Origin: JBDXHU01 sp039989475
GTDB lineage: Bacteria > Pseudomonadota > Gammaproteobacteria > Pseudomonadales > Halieaceae
Assembly: GCA_039989475.1 (NCBI GenBank)
Contig: JBDXHU010000007.1
Coordinates: forward strand, 1-55,938
Reading direction: 5' to 3'
Length of the DNA stretch: 55,938 nt
Shown piece after piece: positions 8,133-16,066 of this stretch (within the stretch, counting starts at the first letter, position 1; each line of letters opens with the position of its first letter). The notes below the pieces were generated by a model. That model was not told where the DNA came from, ran no database searches, and saw only the letters and a list, made by a program, of their open reading frames with translations. The position numbers were made by a program, and so were the translations under genes.

Positions 8133-8257
8133 ATTCGCTGCCTGGCCGGGACTGGCCTGATATGACTACTTTTTGCCGCTTTCCGGCTGCTTTTACCGGC
8201 CCCTGTACCAGCCCCTGGCCCCTGCCAAAACTCCCTGAAATTATTAGGGAAATACGG

Positions 8258-8286
8258 TTGACAGGGGGTAGGCCCATCATTAGAAT
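8258..8286 (+). promoter_or_regulatory. Sigma-70 promoter of the S10-spc operon
   Basis: A perfect -35 TTGACA (8258-8263), a 17-base spacer and TAGAAT (8281-8286). It lies 69 bases before rpsJ and after the quinone oxidoreductase gene. The leader is much shorter than the roughly 170-base S10 leader of E. coli that mediates L4 control. Confidence 0.88.
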
Positions 8287-8355
8287 GCGCACTCCTTTTT
8301 CGGGGGGTCCCTGCGCGGATCTCTAGTTTTTTACTTGTAGTAGGAGTTTGATCAA

Positions 8356-8667
8356 ATGCAAAACCAACGAATTCGTATTCGCCTGAAAGCATTCGATCAT
8401 CGCCTGATAGATTCGTCTACCCAGGAGATCGTTGAAACCGCGCGCCGCACAGGTGCACAGGTCAAGGGCCCCATCCCCTTACCCACCCGTAAAGAACGTT
8501 ATACGGTGCTGGTTTCCCCCCACGTGAATAAAGATGCACGTGATCAATACGAAATTCGTACACACAAGCGGCTGTTGGATATCGTTGAGCCTACCGAGAA
8601 GACGGTAGATGCATTGATGAAGTTGGACCTGGCAGCAGGTGTCGAAGTACAGATCAGTCTAGGTTAA
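8356..8667 (+). CDS. rpsJ: 30S ribosomal protein S10 / NusE
   Basis: 103 residues, full length, starting MQNQRIRIRLKAFDHRLID. S10 is a component of the 30S head. As NusE it joins NusB on boxA RNA for antitermination. VKGPIPLPTRKERYTVLVSPH is the conserved loop region. TAGGAG lies 8-10 bases before the ATG. It is the first gene of the operon and is followed by an unusually long 105-base gap before rplC. Confidence 0.98.
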   Translation: MQNQRIRIRLKAFDHRLIDSSTQEIVETARRTGAQVKGPIPLPTRKERYTVLVSPHVNKDARDQYEIRTHKRLLDIVEPTEKTVDALMKLDLAAGVEVQISLG

Positions 8668-8687
8668 CAAATAACCAGACCTGCTCC

Positions 8688-8702
8688 GGACACAGAGTGT
8701 CC
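8688..8702 (+). other. Hairpin in the rpsJ-rplC gap
   Basis: GGACAC, loop AGA, GTGTCC: a perfect 6-bp stem within the 105-base spacer (8668-8772) between rpsJ and rplC. No T-run follows, so it is not a typical terminator. It could be an mRNA stability or regulatory element for the L3-L4 genes; this is inference from position only. Confidence 0.4.
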
Positions 8703-8772
8703 TGGGTGTGTAACGCTCAGAAATGAGCGGCCATAGAGGGTGAGAGCCCCGTACACTGAGAGGTTAGTAACA

Positions 8773-9408
8773 ATGACTATTGGCTTAGTCGGCCGTAAGT
8801 CCGGTATGACTCGCGTTTTTACCGAAGACGGCGCATCAATTCCGGTAACTGTGATTGAGGTAGAACCCAATCGCGTTACACAGGTCAAGGACTCCGATGG
8901 CGAAGGCTATCGTGCAATCCAGGTAACGGCGGGTTCTTGCCGTTCCAACCGTATTAGCAAATCAGAAGCCGGCCACTTCGCCAAATCTGGCGTTGAAGCA
9001 GGTCGCGGTCTCTGGGAATTCCGCCTGGGAGCAGAAGACGAGGCCCCTGAAGTGGGTGCTGAGTTCACTGTTGAGGCTTTCGAAGCCGGCCAGAAGGTCG
9101 ACGTCGCTGGCAAATCCAAGGGCAAGGGCTTCCAGGGTGCTATCAAGCGCTGGAACTTCAGCATGCAAGACGCTACCCACGGTAACTCGCTGTCGCACCG
9201 CGCGCCGGGTTCCATCGGCCAGTGCCAGACGCCTGGTCGCGTTTTCAAGGGTAAGAAAATGGCCGGACACATGGGTTCAGAGAATGTCACCACCCAGGGT
9301 CTGGAAGTAGTACGAGTAGACACCGAGCGCAATTTGCTGCTCATCAAGGGAGCCGTCCCCGGCGCTCCCGGCGGAGACGTTATTGTGCGTCCCGCGGTCA
9401 AGGCATAA
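8773..9408 (+). CDS. rplC: 50S ribosomal protein L3
   Basis: 211 residues starting MTIGLVGRKSGMTRVFTEDG. The ATG at 8773 is chosen over an in-frame upstream GTG because family homology begins exactly there and GAGAGG precedes it. L3 is an early 50S assembly protein that reaches towards the peptidyl transferase centre. Gln150 in GSIGQCQTPGRVF is at the site methylated by PrmB in E. coli. Confidence 0.98.
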   Translation: MTIGLVGRKSGMTRVFTEDGASIPVTVIEVEPNRVTQVKDSDGEGYRAIQVTAGSCRSNRISKSEAGHFAKSGVEAGRGLWEFRLGAEDEAPEVGAEFTVEAFEAGQKVDVAGKSKGKGFQGAIKRWNFSMQDATHGNSLSHRAPGSIGQCQTPGRVFKGKKMAGHMGSENVTTQGLEVVRVDTERNLLLIKGAVPGAPGGDVIVRPAVKA

Positions 9409-9426
9409 GGGTAGGGGGTCGCAAAC

Positions 9427-10044
9427 GTGGAATTAAGTATTGTGAAGCCTGGCAAGGCGAAACCTGGAAAAGTTTCGGTTTCTGACGTTGCCTTCGCGCG
9501 TGAATTCAATGAGGACCTGGTACACCAGGTTGTTACCGCCTACCTGGCGGGTGCTCGTCAGGGTACACGGGCACAGAAAAATCGTTCAGACGTACGTGGT
9601 GGCGGTAAGAAGCCGTTTCGTCAGAAGGGTACGGGTCGTGCCCGTGCCGGTACTATCCGCTCGCCGATCTGGCGCAGCGGTGGCGTAACCTTTGCTGCGC
9701 GTCCGCAGGACCATTCGCACAAGGTGAATCGCAAGATGTACCGTGCGGCCCTGCGTTCCATCATGTCGGAGCTGGCCCGCCAGGATCGCCTGGTTGTGGT
9801 CGAGAGCCTGGACCTGGAAGAGCCCAAGACCAAGTTGTTGGTCAAGCAGTTGTCAGATTTCGGTTTGGACAACGTGCTGATCGTGGCTGACGAGGTGGGT
9901 GAAAACCTGTACCTGGCAGCCCGCAACCTGCACAAGGTTGACGTACGCGATGTGGACGGAATTGATCCCGTATCACTGATCGCTTACGACAAGGTCATGG
10001 TGACCGTTGATGCCGTGAAGAAATTTGAGGAGATGCTGGGATGA
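9427..10044 (+). CDS. rplD: 50S ribosomal protein L4
   Basis: 205 residues, starting with GTG. It has the long basic loop KKPFRQKGTGRARAGTIRSP that lines the peptide exit tunnel. In E. coli L4 also represses its own operon through the S10 leader; here the leader is too short for the same structure. The stop overlaps the rplW start (ATGA), giving translational coupling. Confidence 0.98.
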   Translation: MELSIVKPGKAKPGKVSVSDVAFAREFNEDLVHQVVTAYLAGARQGTRAQKNRSDVRGGGKKPFRQKGTGRARAGTIRSPIWRSGGVTFAARPQDHSHKVNRKMYRAALRSIMSELARQDRLVVVESLDLEEPKTKLLVKQLSDFGLDNVLIVADEVGENLYLAARNLHKVDVRDVDGIDPVSLIAYDKVMVTVDAVKKFEEMLG

Positions 10045-10337
10045 ACCAGGAGCGCGTATATCAGGTGCTGTTAGGCCCACACGTTTCCGAGAAAGCGGCC
10101 ATCGTTGCCGACCTGAACAATCAGTATGTATTCAGGGTTGCGATTGATGCGACGAAGCTTGAGGTCAAGAAGGCTGTCGAGCAGCTGTTCAAGGTTGACG
10201 TCTCAGACGTTCAGACCCTGAAGGTCAAAGGCAAGCTCAAGCGTAACAAGTTTGGATTTAGCAAGAAGCCCAGTTGGAAAAAGGCTTATGTGCGTCTGGA
10301 GCAGGGTCAAGATATTGACTTTGCCTCTGCAGAGTAG
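10041..10337 (+). CDS. rplW: 50S ribosomal protein L23
   Basis: 98 residues. L23 sits at the mouth of the exit tunnel and docks trigger factor and SRP. The conserved start region QVLLGPHVSEKA and the strand VFRVAIDATKLEVKKAVEQLF are present. It overlaps rplD by 4 bases and precedes rplB by 20 bases. Confidence 0.98.
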   Translation: MNQERVYQVLLGPHVSEKAAIVADLNNQYVFRVAIDATKLEVKKAVEQLFKVDVSDVQTLKVKGKLKRNKFGFSKKPSWKKAYVRLEQGQDIDFASAE

Positions 10338-10357
10338 GTGAGGAAGGAAGGTTTAAG

Positions 10358-11185
10358 ATGGCAATTGTAAAGAGAAAGCCCACTTCAGCCGGTCGTCGCC
10401 ATGTCGTTAACGTGGTTGGCGAAGGTCTGCACAAGGGCGCACCGCACAAGCCGTTGCTGGAGAAGCAATCCAAGAACGGTGGTCGTAACAATAACGGCCG
10501 CATTACCACCCGTCATATTGGTGGTGGACATAAGCAGCATTACCGTGTGATCGACTTCAAGCGCACCAAGGACGGTATTCCCGCCGAGGTTGAGCGCCTG
10601 GAGTACGACCCCAACCGTACTGCGCACATCGCACTGCTGAAGTATTCAGATGGCGAGCGTCGCTACATCATCGCACCCAGGGGTGTGGTGGCAGGTGACA
10701 AGCTGCAATCTGGTGATACCGCGCCGATCAAGGTAGGCAACACGCTGCCGCTGCGTAATATCCCGGTAGGTAGCATCGTTCACTGCATTGAGCTCAAGCC
10801 TGGCAAGGGTGCGCAATTGGCCCGCAGCGCCGGCGCCTCGGTGCAGCTGGTAGCTCGCGAAGGCCGTCACGCTACGCTGCGCCTGCGCTCAGGTGAGATG
10901 CGCAAGGTTCTGTCTGAGTGTCGCGCTACGCTGGGTGAAGTATCCAACAGCGAGCACAGCTTGCGTAAGTTGGGCAAAGCTGGCGCCGCGCGCTGGCGTG
11001 GTGTTCGCCCCACGGTTCGTGGTGTAGCTATGAACCCGGTTGATCACCCGCATGGTGGTGGTGAAGGTCGTACATCTGGCGGTCGTCACCCGGTATCCCC
11101 CTGGGGTATGCCAACCAAGGGTTACAAGACTCGCAAAAACAAGCGTACAGATAATTTGATTGTCCGTCGTCGTGACAAGAAGTAA
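10358..11185 (+). CDS. rplB: 50S ribosomal protein L2
   Basis: 275 residues, the usual length. L2 helps join the subunits and shapes the peptidyl transferase centre. The glycine- and histidine-rich C-terminal segment VDHPHGGGEGRTSGG, characteristic of L2, is intact, as is the N-terminal RNA-binding GRITTRHIGGGHKQHYR. AAGGAAGG upstream of ATG is a strong ribosome binding site. Confidence 0.98.
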   Translation: MAIVKRKPTSAGRRHVVNVVGEGLHKGAPHKPLLEKQSKNGGRNNNGRITTRHIGGGHKQHYRVIDFKRTKDGIPAEVERLEYDPNRTAHIALLKYSDGERRYIIAPRGVVAGDKLQSGDTAPIKVGNTLPLRNIPVGSIVHCIELKPGKGAQLARSAGASVQLVAREGRHATLRLRSGEMRKVLSECRATLGEVSNSEHSLRKLGKAGAARWRGVRPTVRGVAMNPVDHPHGGGEGRTSGGRHPVSPWGMPTKGYKTRKNKRTDNLIVRRRDKK

Positions 11186-11209
11186 CCGGACTAGATAGAG
11201 GAATAGATT

Positions 11210-11482
11210 GTGCCCCGTTCACTGAAGAAAGGTCCTTTCATTGACCTGCACCTGATGAAGAAGGTTGAGGCCGCGGTAGAGAGCAATGACCGTCGTCCGA
11301 TCAAAACCTGGTCGCGCCGTTCCATGGTATCTCCGGATATGGTCGGCCTGACAATTGCGGTACACAACGGCCGCCAGCACGTTCCCGTTTTGATCAACGA
11401 GGACATGGTGGGTCATAAGTTAGGCGAATTTGCTGTGACGCGTACTTTTCGCGGTCACGTTGCGGACAAGAAGACGCGCTAG
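11210..11482 (+). CDS. rpsS: 30S ribosomal protein S19
   Basis: 90 residues, beginning at GTG (11210) with PRSLKKGPFIDLHL, as in other bacteria where the initiator is followed by Pro-Arg. S19 lies in the 30S head near the A site and pairs with S13. The conserved VPVLINEDMVGHKLGEFA is present. AGAGGA precedes the start. Confidence 0.98.
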   Translation: MPRSLKKGPFIDLHLMKKVEAAVESNDRRPIKTWSRRSMVSPDMVGLTIAVHNGRQHVPVLINEDMVGHKLGEFAVTRTFRGHVADKKTR

Positions 11483-11499
11483 GGCGCGGAGGTTTAGTG

Positions 11500-11838
11500 A
11501 TGGAAGTTGCAGCTAAATTAAAGGGTGCGCAGATTTCAGCCCAAAAAGTCCGTCTGGTCGCCGACCAGGTGCGTGGCAAGGGTGTGGAAGATGCTCTTGA
11601 CCTGCTGACATACAGCAACAAGAAAGCAGCGCAAATTATCAAGAAGATTTTGGACTCGGCGATTGCAAACGCTGAGAACAATGAAGGTGCGGATGTCGAC
11701 GAATTGAAGATCTCCAGCATATATGTAGACGAAGGTATGACCATGAAGCGTCTGCGCCCCCGTGCCAAGGGTCGCGCTGATCGTATTTTGAAGCGCTCAT
11801 GTCATATCACCGTAAAAGTAGCAGACGGAGAAGGTTAA
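11500..11838 (+). CDS. rplV: 50S ribosomal protein L22
   Basis: 112 residues from the ATG at 11500. An in-frame GTG one codon earlier is possible, but GGAGG at 11489-11492 is better spaced for the ATG. L22 lines the exit tunnel; its beta-hairpin region (about 80-100) carries MTMKRLRPRAKGRADRI, where macrolide-resistance changes occur in other species. Confidence 0.96.
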   Translation: MEVAAKLKGAQISAQKVRLVADQVRGKGVEDALDLLTYSNKKAAQIIKKILDSAIANAENNEGADVDELKISSIYVDEGMTMKRLRPRAKGRADRILKRSCHITVKVADGEG

Positions 11839-11842
11839 GCTC

Positions 11843-12517
11843 ATGGGTCAGAAAGTACATCCTATAGGCATCCGCCTGGGTATCGTGAAAGAGCACAGCT
11901 CTATCTGGTACGCAGACAGCAAGAACTACTCCAAGAACCTGATTACGGATCTGGAGGTTCGTGCCTACATAGAGAAGGCGCTGGATCACGCATCGGTTAG
12001 CCGCGTTGTTATTGAGCGCCCGGCCCAAACCGCGCGCATCACCATTCACACCGCTCGCCCGGGCATCGTGATTGGCAAGAAGGGCGAAGACGTTGACAAG
12101 CTGCGTGCTGTGTTGAGCGAAAAGATGGGTGTGCCCGTGCACATCAACATTGAAGAGATTCGCAAGCCCGATCTGGATGCTCGCCTGGTTGCGCAGAACG
12201 TTGCGCAGCAGCTGGAGCGTCGGGTTATGTTCCGCCGCGCCATGAAGCGCGTTGTTCAGAACGCCATGCGCCAGGGTGCTGAAGGCATCAAGGTACAGGT
12301 TGGCGGTCGTCTGGGCGGTGCTGAAATTGCTCGTACGGAGTGGTATCGCGAAGGCCGTGTGCCTCTGCATACCCTGCGCGCGAATATTGATTACGCCACG
12401 TATGAGGCCGCTACAACCTACGGCATCTTGGGCGTGAAGGTTTGGATTTTCAAAGGCGAAGTAATCGGCACTGAAGAGCAGTCTGATTCCGGCGCCAAGA
12501 AGACAGCAACTAATTAA
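11843..12517 (+). CDS. rpsC: 30S ribosomal protein S3
   Basis: 224 residues. Starts MGQKVHPIGIRLGI and contains the KH-domain motif PGIVIGKKGEDVDKLR (about 72-87). S3 forms part of the mRNA entry channel and contributes to helicase activity. The C-terminal domain carries GRLGGAEIARTEWYREG. It follows rplV by 4 bases. Confidence 0.98.
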   Translation: MGQKVHPIGIRLGIVKEHSSIWYADSKNYSKNLITDLEVRAYIEKALDHASVSRVVIERPAQTARITIHTARPGIVIGKKGEDVDKLRAVLSEKMGVPVHINIEEIRKPDLDARLVAQNVAQQLERRVMFRRAMKRVVQNAMRQGAEGIKVQVGGRLGGAEIARTEWYREGRVPLHTLRANIDYATYEAATTYGILGVKVWIFKGEVIGTEEQSDSGAKKTATN

Positions 12518-12528
12518 GGGTTACGCAG

Positions 12529-12942
12529 ATGCTTCAACCAAAGCGTACAAAATTTCGCAAGATGATGAAGGGCCGCAACCGTGGTCTGGCAGAGCGCGGT
12601 AGCAAGGTAAGCTTCGGCGAATACGGCCTCAAGGCAGTTGGTCGCGGTCGTATTACGGCACGCCAGATCGAAGCAGCTCGTCGTGCTATGACCCGTCATA
12701 TCAAGCGTGGTGGCAAGATCTGGATTCGTGTTTTCCCGGACAAGCCGATCACTACCAAGCCGCTGGAAGTTCGGCAGGGTAAGGGTAAAGGTAACGTGGA
12801 ATACTGGGTTGCCCAGATTCAGCCAGGCAAGGTGCTGTATGAAGTTCAGGGCGTAACTGAAGAGCTGGCGCGTGAAGCCTTTGCGCTCGCCTCAGCCAAG
12901 ATCCCCATTGAAACGAAATTTGTAAAACGGTCGGTAATGTAA
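12529..12942 (+). CDS. rplP: 50S ribosomal protein L16
   Basis: 137 residues, starting MLQPKRTKFRKMMKGRNRGL. L16 organises the tRNA A-site elbow region. WIRVFPDKPITTKP and the KGKGNVEYWVA segment match the family closely. The stop TAA shares its last A with the rpmC ATG (TAATG), so translation is coupled. Confidence 0.98.
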   Translation: MLQPKRTKFRKMMKGRNRGLAERGSKVSFGEYGLKAVGRGRITARQIEAARRAMTRHIKRGGKIWIRVFPDKPITTKPLEVRQGKGKGNVEYWVAQIQPGKVLYEVQGVTEELAREAFALASAKIPIETKFVKRSVM

Positions 12943-13133
12943 TGAAAGCTACTGAATTGCGTGAAAAGTCTCTTGAGGACCTGAACAAGGACCTGCTGAC
13001 CTTGCGTGAAGAGCAGTTCAAGCTGCGCATGCAAAGTTCAACCGGTCAGCTGGCCCAGTCGCACCTGCTTAAGCAGAACCAGCGTGATATCGCTCGCGTT
13101 AAGACTGTGCTCACCGAGAAGGCAGGGGAGTAA
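12942..13133 (+). CDS. rpmC: 50S ribosomal protein L29
   Basis: 63 residues, a small two-helix protein at the exit-tunnel rim near L23. It begins MKATELREKSLEDLNKDL with the conserved QFKLRMQ and helix ending in IARVKTVL. It overlaps rplP by one base and is followed by rpsQ after 3 bases. Confidence 0.97.
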   Translation: MKATELREKSLEDLNKDLLTLREEQFKLRMQSSTGQLAQSHLLKQNQRDIARVKTVLTEKAGE

Positions 13134-13136
13134 ATC

Positions 13137-13403
13137 ATGACTGCAGATCAAAGCACTGCACGTACGGCCACTGGCCGCGTGGTAAGTAACAAGATGGATA
13201 AGACGGTAACTATACTCATCGAGCGCCGGGTCAAGCACCCGGTATACGGCAAGTACATCACCCGTTCATCCAAGATTCATGCGCACGACGAGAAAAATGA
13301 GTGTGGCATGGGAGATATGGTGACCGTTGAAGAGACGCGTCCGCTGTCCAAGTTAAAGACCTGGAAGCTGGTGTCTGTCGACGAAAGCGCCGTCCAGGTA
13401 TAA
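13137..13403 (+). CDS. rpsQ: 30S ribosomal protein S17
   Basis: 88 residues, OB-fold primary-assembly protein of the 30S body. The conserved core GRVVSNKMDKTVTILIERR and HDEKNECGMGDMVTVEETRPLS are clear. The start ATG at 13137 lies 3 bases after rpmC and uses the GGGGAG within the rpmC end as its ribosome binding site. Confidence 0.97.
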   Translation: MTADQSTARTATGRVVSNKMDKTVTILIERRVKHPVYGKYITRSSKIHAHDEKNECGMGDMVTVEETRPLSKLKTWKLVSVDESAVQV

Positions 13404-13425
13404 GCACCGAGAGCTGGAGTAGAAA

Positions 13426-13794
13426 ATGATTCAAACACAAACATATCTGGATGTTGCAGATAACAGCGGTGCTCGTCGAGTCATGTGCATCAAGGTGTTG
13501 GGCGGCTCCAAGCGTCGCTATGCGGGCGTGGGCGACCTGATCAAGGTAACGATCAAGGAAGCTATTCCGCGCGGCAAGGTCAAGAAGGGCCAGGTAATGA
13601 CCGCGGTAGTGGTTCGCACCAGAAAGGGTGTGCGTCGCAACGATGGTTCCCTGATCAAGTTCGATGACAACGCAGCGGTTCTGTTGAATGCACAGAATGC
13701 GCCGATCGGAACCCGGATCTTCGGCCCGGTAACCCGCGAGCTGCGCAGCGAACAGTTTATGAAGATTGTTTCTCTGGCTCCCGAAGTACTGTAA
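13426..13794 (+). CDS. rplN: 50S ribosomal protein L14
   Basis: 122 residues, starting MIQTQTYLDVADNSGARRVMCIKVLGG, very close to the family consensus. L14 forms bridge B8 with the 30S and is the docking site of the silencing factor RsfS. In E. coli this is the first gene of the separate spc operon. Here only 22 bases separate it from rpsQ and I see no promoter, so S10 and spc appear to be one unit. Confidence 0.98.
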   Translation: MIQTQTYLDVADNSGARRVMCIKVLGGSKRRYAGVGDLIKVTIKEAIPRGKVKKGQVMTAVVVRTRKGVRRNDGSLIKFDDNAAVLLNAQNAPIGTRIFGPVTRELRSEQFMKIVSLAPEVL

Positions 13795-13832
13795 GTCGGG
13801 CAGGGCGGAAGAGAGCGGAGAGAGGAAAGGTT

Positions 13833-14147
13833 ATGCGTAAGATAAAGCGTGATGACGAAGTGATTATCCTGGCTGGTAAAGACAAGGGTAAGCGCGGCAA
13901 GGTTCAGAAGGTACTGGATAACAACAAGCTGTTGGTATCTGGCATCAATATGATCAAAAAGCACACCAAGCCTAACCCCCAAATGGGTGTGGCTGGCGGC
14001 ATTATTGAAAGGGAAGCCCCGATACAGGTTTCCAATGTTGCGATTTTTAATCCCAACACTAATAAGGCTGACCGGGTGGGTTTCAAGGTTGACGGCGACG
14101 ACAAGGTTCGCGTCTTTAAATCCAGTGGCGAAGCGATAGACGCTTAA
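13833..14147 (+). CDS. rplX: 50S ribosomal protein L24
   Basis: 104 residues with an N-terminal KOW motif (DEVIILAGKDKGKRGKVQ). L24 starts 50S assembly at the 5' end of 23S rRNA. The conserved KHTKPNPQMGVAGGIIERE loop is present. A purine-rich stretch ending AGAGGAAAGG precedes the ATG. Confidence 0.97.
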   Translation: MRKIKRDDEVIILAGKDKGKRGKVQKVLDNNKLLVSGINMIKKHTKPNPQMGVAGGIIEREAPIQVSNVAIFNPNTNKADRVGFKVDGDDKVRVFKSSGEAIDA

Positions 14148-14161
14148 GCGGACGAATTGAA

Positions 14162-14701
14162 ATGGCAACGCTGAAAGAAGTTTACAAGAACGAACTCGCA
14201 CCCAAGCTGAAAGAAGAGCTGGGTCTCGATAACGTGATGGAAGTTCCACGCATCACCAAGATCACCCTGAATATGGGTGTGGGCGAAGCCCTGGGCGACA
14301 AGAAAGTCCTGGACAACGCGGTTGGTGACATGGAAAAGATTGCCGGCCAGAAGCCGATCATCACCAAGGCGCGGAGATCCATTGCCGGCTTTAAGGTGCG
14401 TGAGGGATGGCCGATTGGTTGCAAGGTGACTCTGCGCAGTGAGCGTATGTATGAGTTCCTGGAGCGCCTCATCAGCATCGCAATACCACGTGTTCGTGAC
14501 TTCCGTGGCGTTAGCCCGAAGTCATTCGATGGACGCGGTAACTTTGCGATGGGCGTAACCGAGCAAATCATCTTCCCGGAAATTGACTACGACCAGGTTG
14601 ATGCACTGCGTGGTCTGGACATTACCATTACAACGACTGCTCGTACTGACGACGAAGGTCGTGCACTTCTGCGGGCTTTTAACTTCCCGCTTAAAAGCTA
14701 A
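14162..14701 (+). CDS. rplE: 50S ribosomal protein L5
   Basis: 179 residues, full length. L5 carries 5S rRNA into the central protuberance and touches the P-site tRNA. NMGVGEALGDKKVLDNAVGD and RDFRGVSPKSFDGRGNFAMG are the family signatures. It starts 14 bases after rplX. Confidence 0.98.
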   Translation: MATLKEVYKNELAPKLKEELGLDNVMEVPRITKITLNMGVGEALGDKKVLDNAVGDMEKIAGQKPIITKARRSIAGFKVREGWPIGCKVTLRSERMYEFLERLISIAIPRVRDFRGVSPKSFDGRGNFAMGVTEQIIFPEIDYDQVDALRGLDITITTTARTDDEGRALLRAFNFPLKS

Positions 14702-14727
14702 ATAGAGCAGAGAGAAGAGGCTTATAA

Positions 14728-15033
14728 ATGGCTAAGAAATCGATGATAGCGCGTGAAAACAAGCGGGCGAAGACGGTAGCGAAATTCGCAGCGAAGCGTG
14801 CTGAACTGAAGGCGATCCTGCAGGACGTCAATGTGAGTGACGAGGAAAAGTGGGAAGCGCAGGTCAAGCTGCAGAAGCTGCCTCGCAATGCCAGTCCGGT
14901 GCGTCAACAGCGTCGCTGTCAGATAACCGGTCGTCCCCACGCGGTTTATCGTAAATTTGGTCTGTGCCGTAACAAGCTGCGTGAGGCGGCGATGCGCGGT
15001 GATGTACCTGGCCTGGTTAAGGCTAGCTGGTAA
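14728..15033 (+). CDS. rpsN: 30S ribosomal protein S14 (zinc-independent type)
   Basis: 101 residues, the long E. coli-type S14 without the CxxC zinc ribbon of the short form; only isolated cysteines are present. C-terminal RQQRRCQITGRPHAVYRKFG and GLCRNKLREAAMRGDVPGL are conserved. The stop is followed directly by three 18-bp tandem repeats before rpsH. Confidence 0.98.
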   Translation: MAKKSMIARENKRAKTVAKFAAKRAELKAILQDVNVSDEEKWEAQVKLQKLPRNASPVRQQRRCQITGRPHAVYRKFGLCRNKLREAAMRGDVPGLVKASW

Positions 15034-15034
15034 G

Positions 15035-15088
15035 CAGCCCTGAGCTTATAGACAGCCCTGAGCTTGTAGACAGCCCTGGGCTGGAAGA
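15035..15088 (+). repeat. Three 18-bp tandem repeats between rpsN and rpsH
   Basis: Units are CAGCCCTGAGCTTATAGA (15035-15052), CAGCCCTGAGCTTGTAGA (15053-15070) and CAGCCCTGGGCTGGAAGA (15071-15088). The array begins one base after the rpsN stop. The last unit runs into the purine-rich ribosome binding region of rpsH (GGAAGAGAGAG). Copy number could change the spacing between two co-translated ribosomal protein genes. Confidence 0.9.
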
Positions 15089-15101
15089 GAGAGACAATAT
15101 T

Positions 15102-15497
15102 ATGAGTATGCAAGACCCTTTAGCAGACATGCTGACCCGCATCCGCAACGCGCAGATGGCAGGTAAGACTACGGTAGAGATTCCGGCTTCCAAGTTGAAG
15201 GCCGCTGTATGTGCCGTGCTCATTGAAGAAGGCTATATCGCTGGCTCCAGTGAAATGGAACGCGATGGCAAGAAGCAACTGGTCGTAGAACTGAAGTACT
15301 TCGACGGTAAGCCGGTTATCGCCGAGCTCGATAGAGCCAGCCGTCCGGGTCTGCGTCGTTACGCAGGCAAAAACGGCTTGCCTTCAGTACGCGGTGGCCT
15401 GGGCTGTGCAATTGTTTCGACCAGTCGTGGTGTCATGACTGATCGCGCTGCACGTGCTGCCGGCGTCGGCGGCGAAGTACTGTGTACCGTATTCTAG
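15102..15497 (+). CDS. rpsH: 30S ribosomal protein S8
   Basis: 131 residues, starting MSMQDPLADMLTRIRNAQMAGK. S8 is a primary 16S binder. In E. coli it represses the spc operon by binding near the rplX-rplE junction. The C-terminal signature GLGCAIVSTSRGVMTDRAAR is intact. Confidence 0.98.
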   Translation: MSMQDPLADMLTRIRNAQMAGKTTVEIPASKLKAAVCAVLIEEGYIAGSSEMERDGKKQLVVELKYFDGKPVIAELDRASRPGLRRYAGKNGLPSVRGGLGCAIVSTSRGVMTDRAARAAGVGGEVLCTVF

Positions 15498-15526
15498 GAA
15501 TTTGAGAGATTTAAAGAGCGTTCATT

Positions 15527-16054
15527 ATGTCCAGAATTGCAAATAACCCGGTTACATTGCCGAGCGGTGTGGAAGTTAAGCTCGACGGCTCTGATCTGTC
15601 AGTCAAAGGCGCCAAAGGCACCTTGCAGATGGTAGTCAACGATGGCGTGAAGGTCGCCCAGGAAGAAAATACGCTGACCTTTGCCGCTAAAAGCAGCGAT
15701 GCAGTTGCCATGTCAGGCACCACGCGTGCATTGGTCAACAATATGGTTTTAGGTGTGTCTGAAGGTTTCGAGAAGAAACTGCTCCTGAACGGCGTTGGTT
15801 ATCGTTGCGCAGTACAGGGCAAGAAGCTGAACCTTACGCTTGGTTTTTCTCACCCGGTTGTGTACGAACTGCCCGAGGGCATTTCCGCAGAGACCCCGAG
15901 CCAGACCGAGATTGTTATCAAGGGTATCGACAAGCAGGCCGTGGGCCAGGCGGCAGCAGAGGTTCGCGCCTTCCGCCCCCCCGAGCCTTACAAAGGTAAA
16001 GGCGTTCGTTACGCGGATGAGTATGTCCGTCGTAAAGAAGCCAAGAAGAAGTAA
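15527..16054 (+). CDS. rplF: 50S ribosomal protein L6
   Basis: 175 residues with the two tandem L6 folds. Starts MSRIANNPVTLPSGVEV and ends with the signature RPPEPYKGKGVRYADE plus a lysine-rich tail. L6 lies next to the sarcin-ricin loop and the GTPase centre. Confidence 0.98.
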   Translation: MSRIANNPVTLPSGVEVKLDGSDLSVKGAKGTLQMVVNDGVKVAQEENTLTFAAKSSDAVAMSGTTRALVNNMVLGVSEGFEKKLLLNGVGYRCAVQGKKLNLTLGFSHPVVYELPEGISAETPSQTEIVIKGIDKQAVGQAAAEVRAFRPPEPYKGKGVRYADEYVRRKEAKKK

Positions 16055-16066
16055 GCAGGTAAGTTT

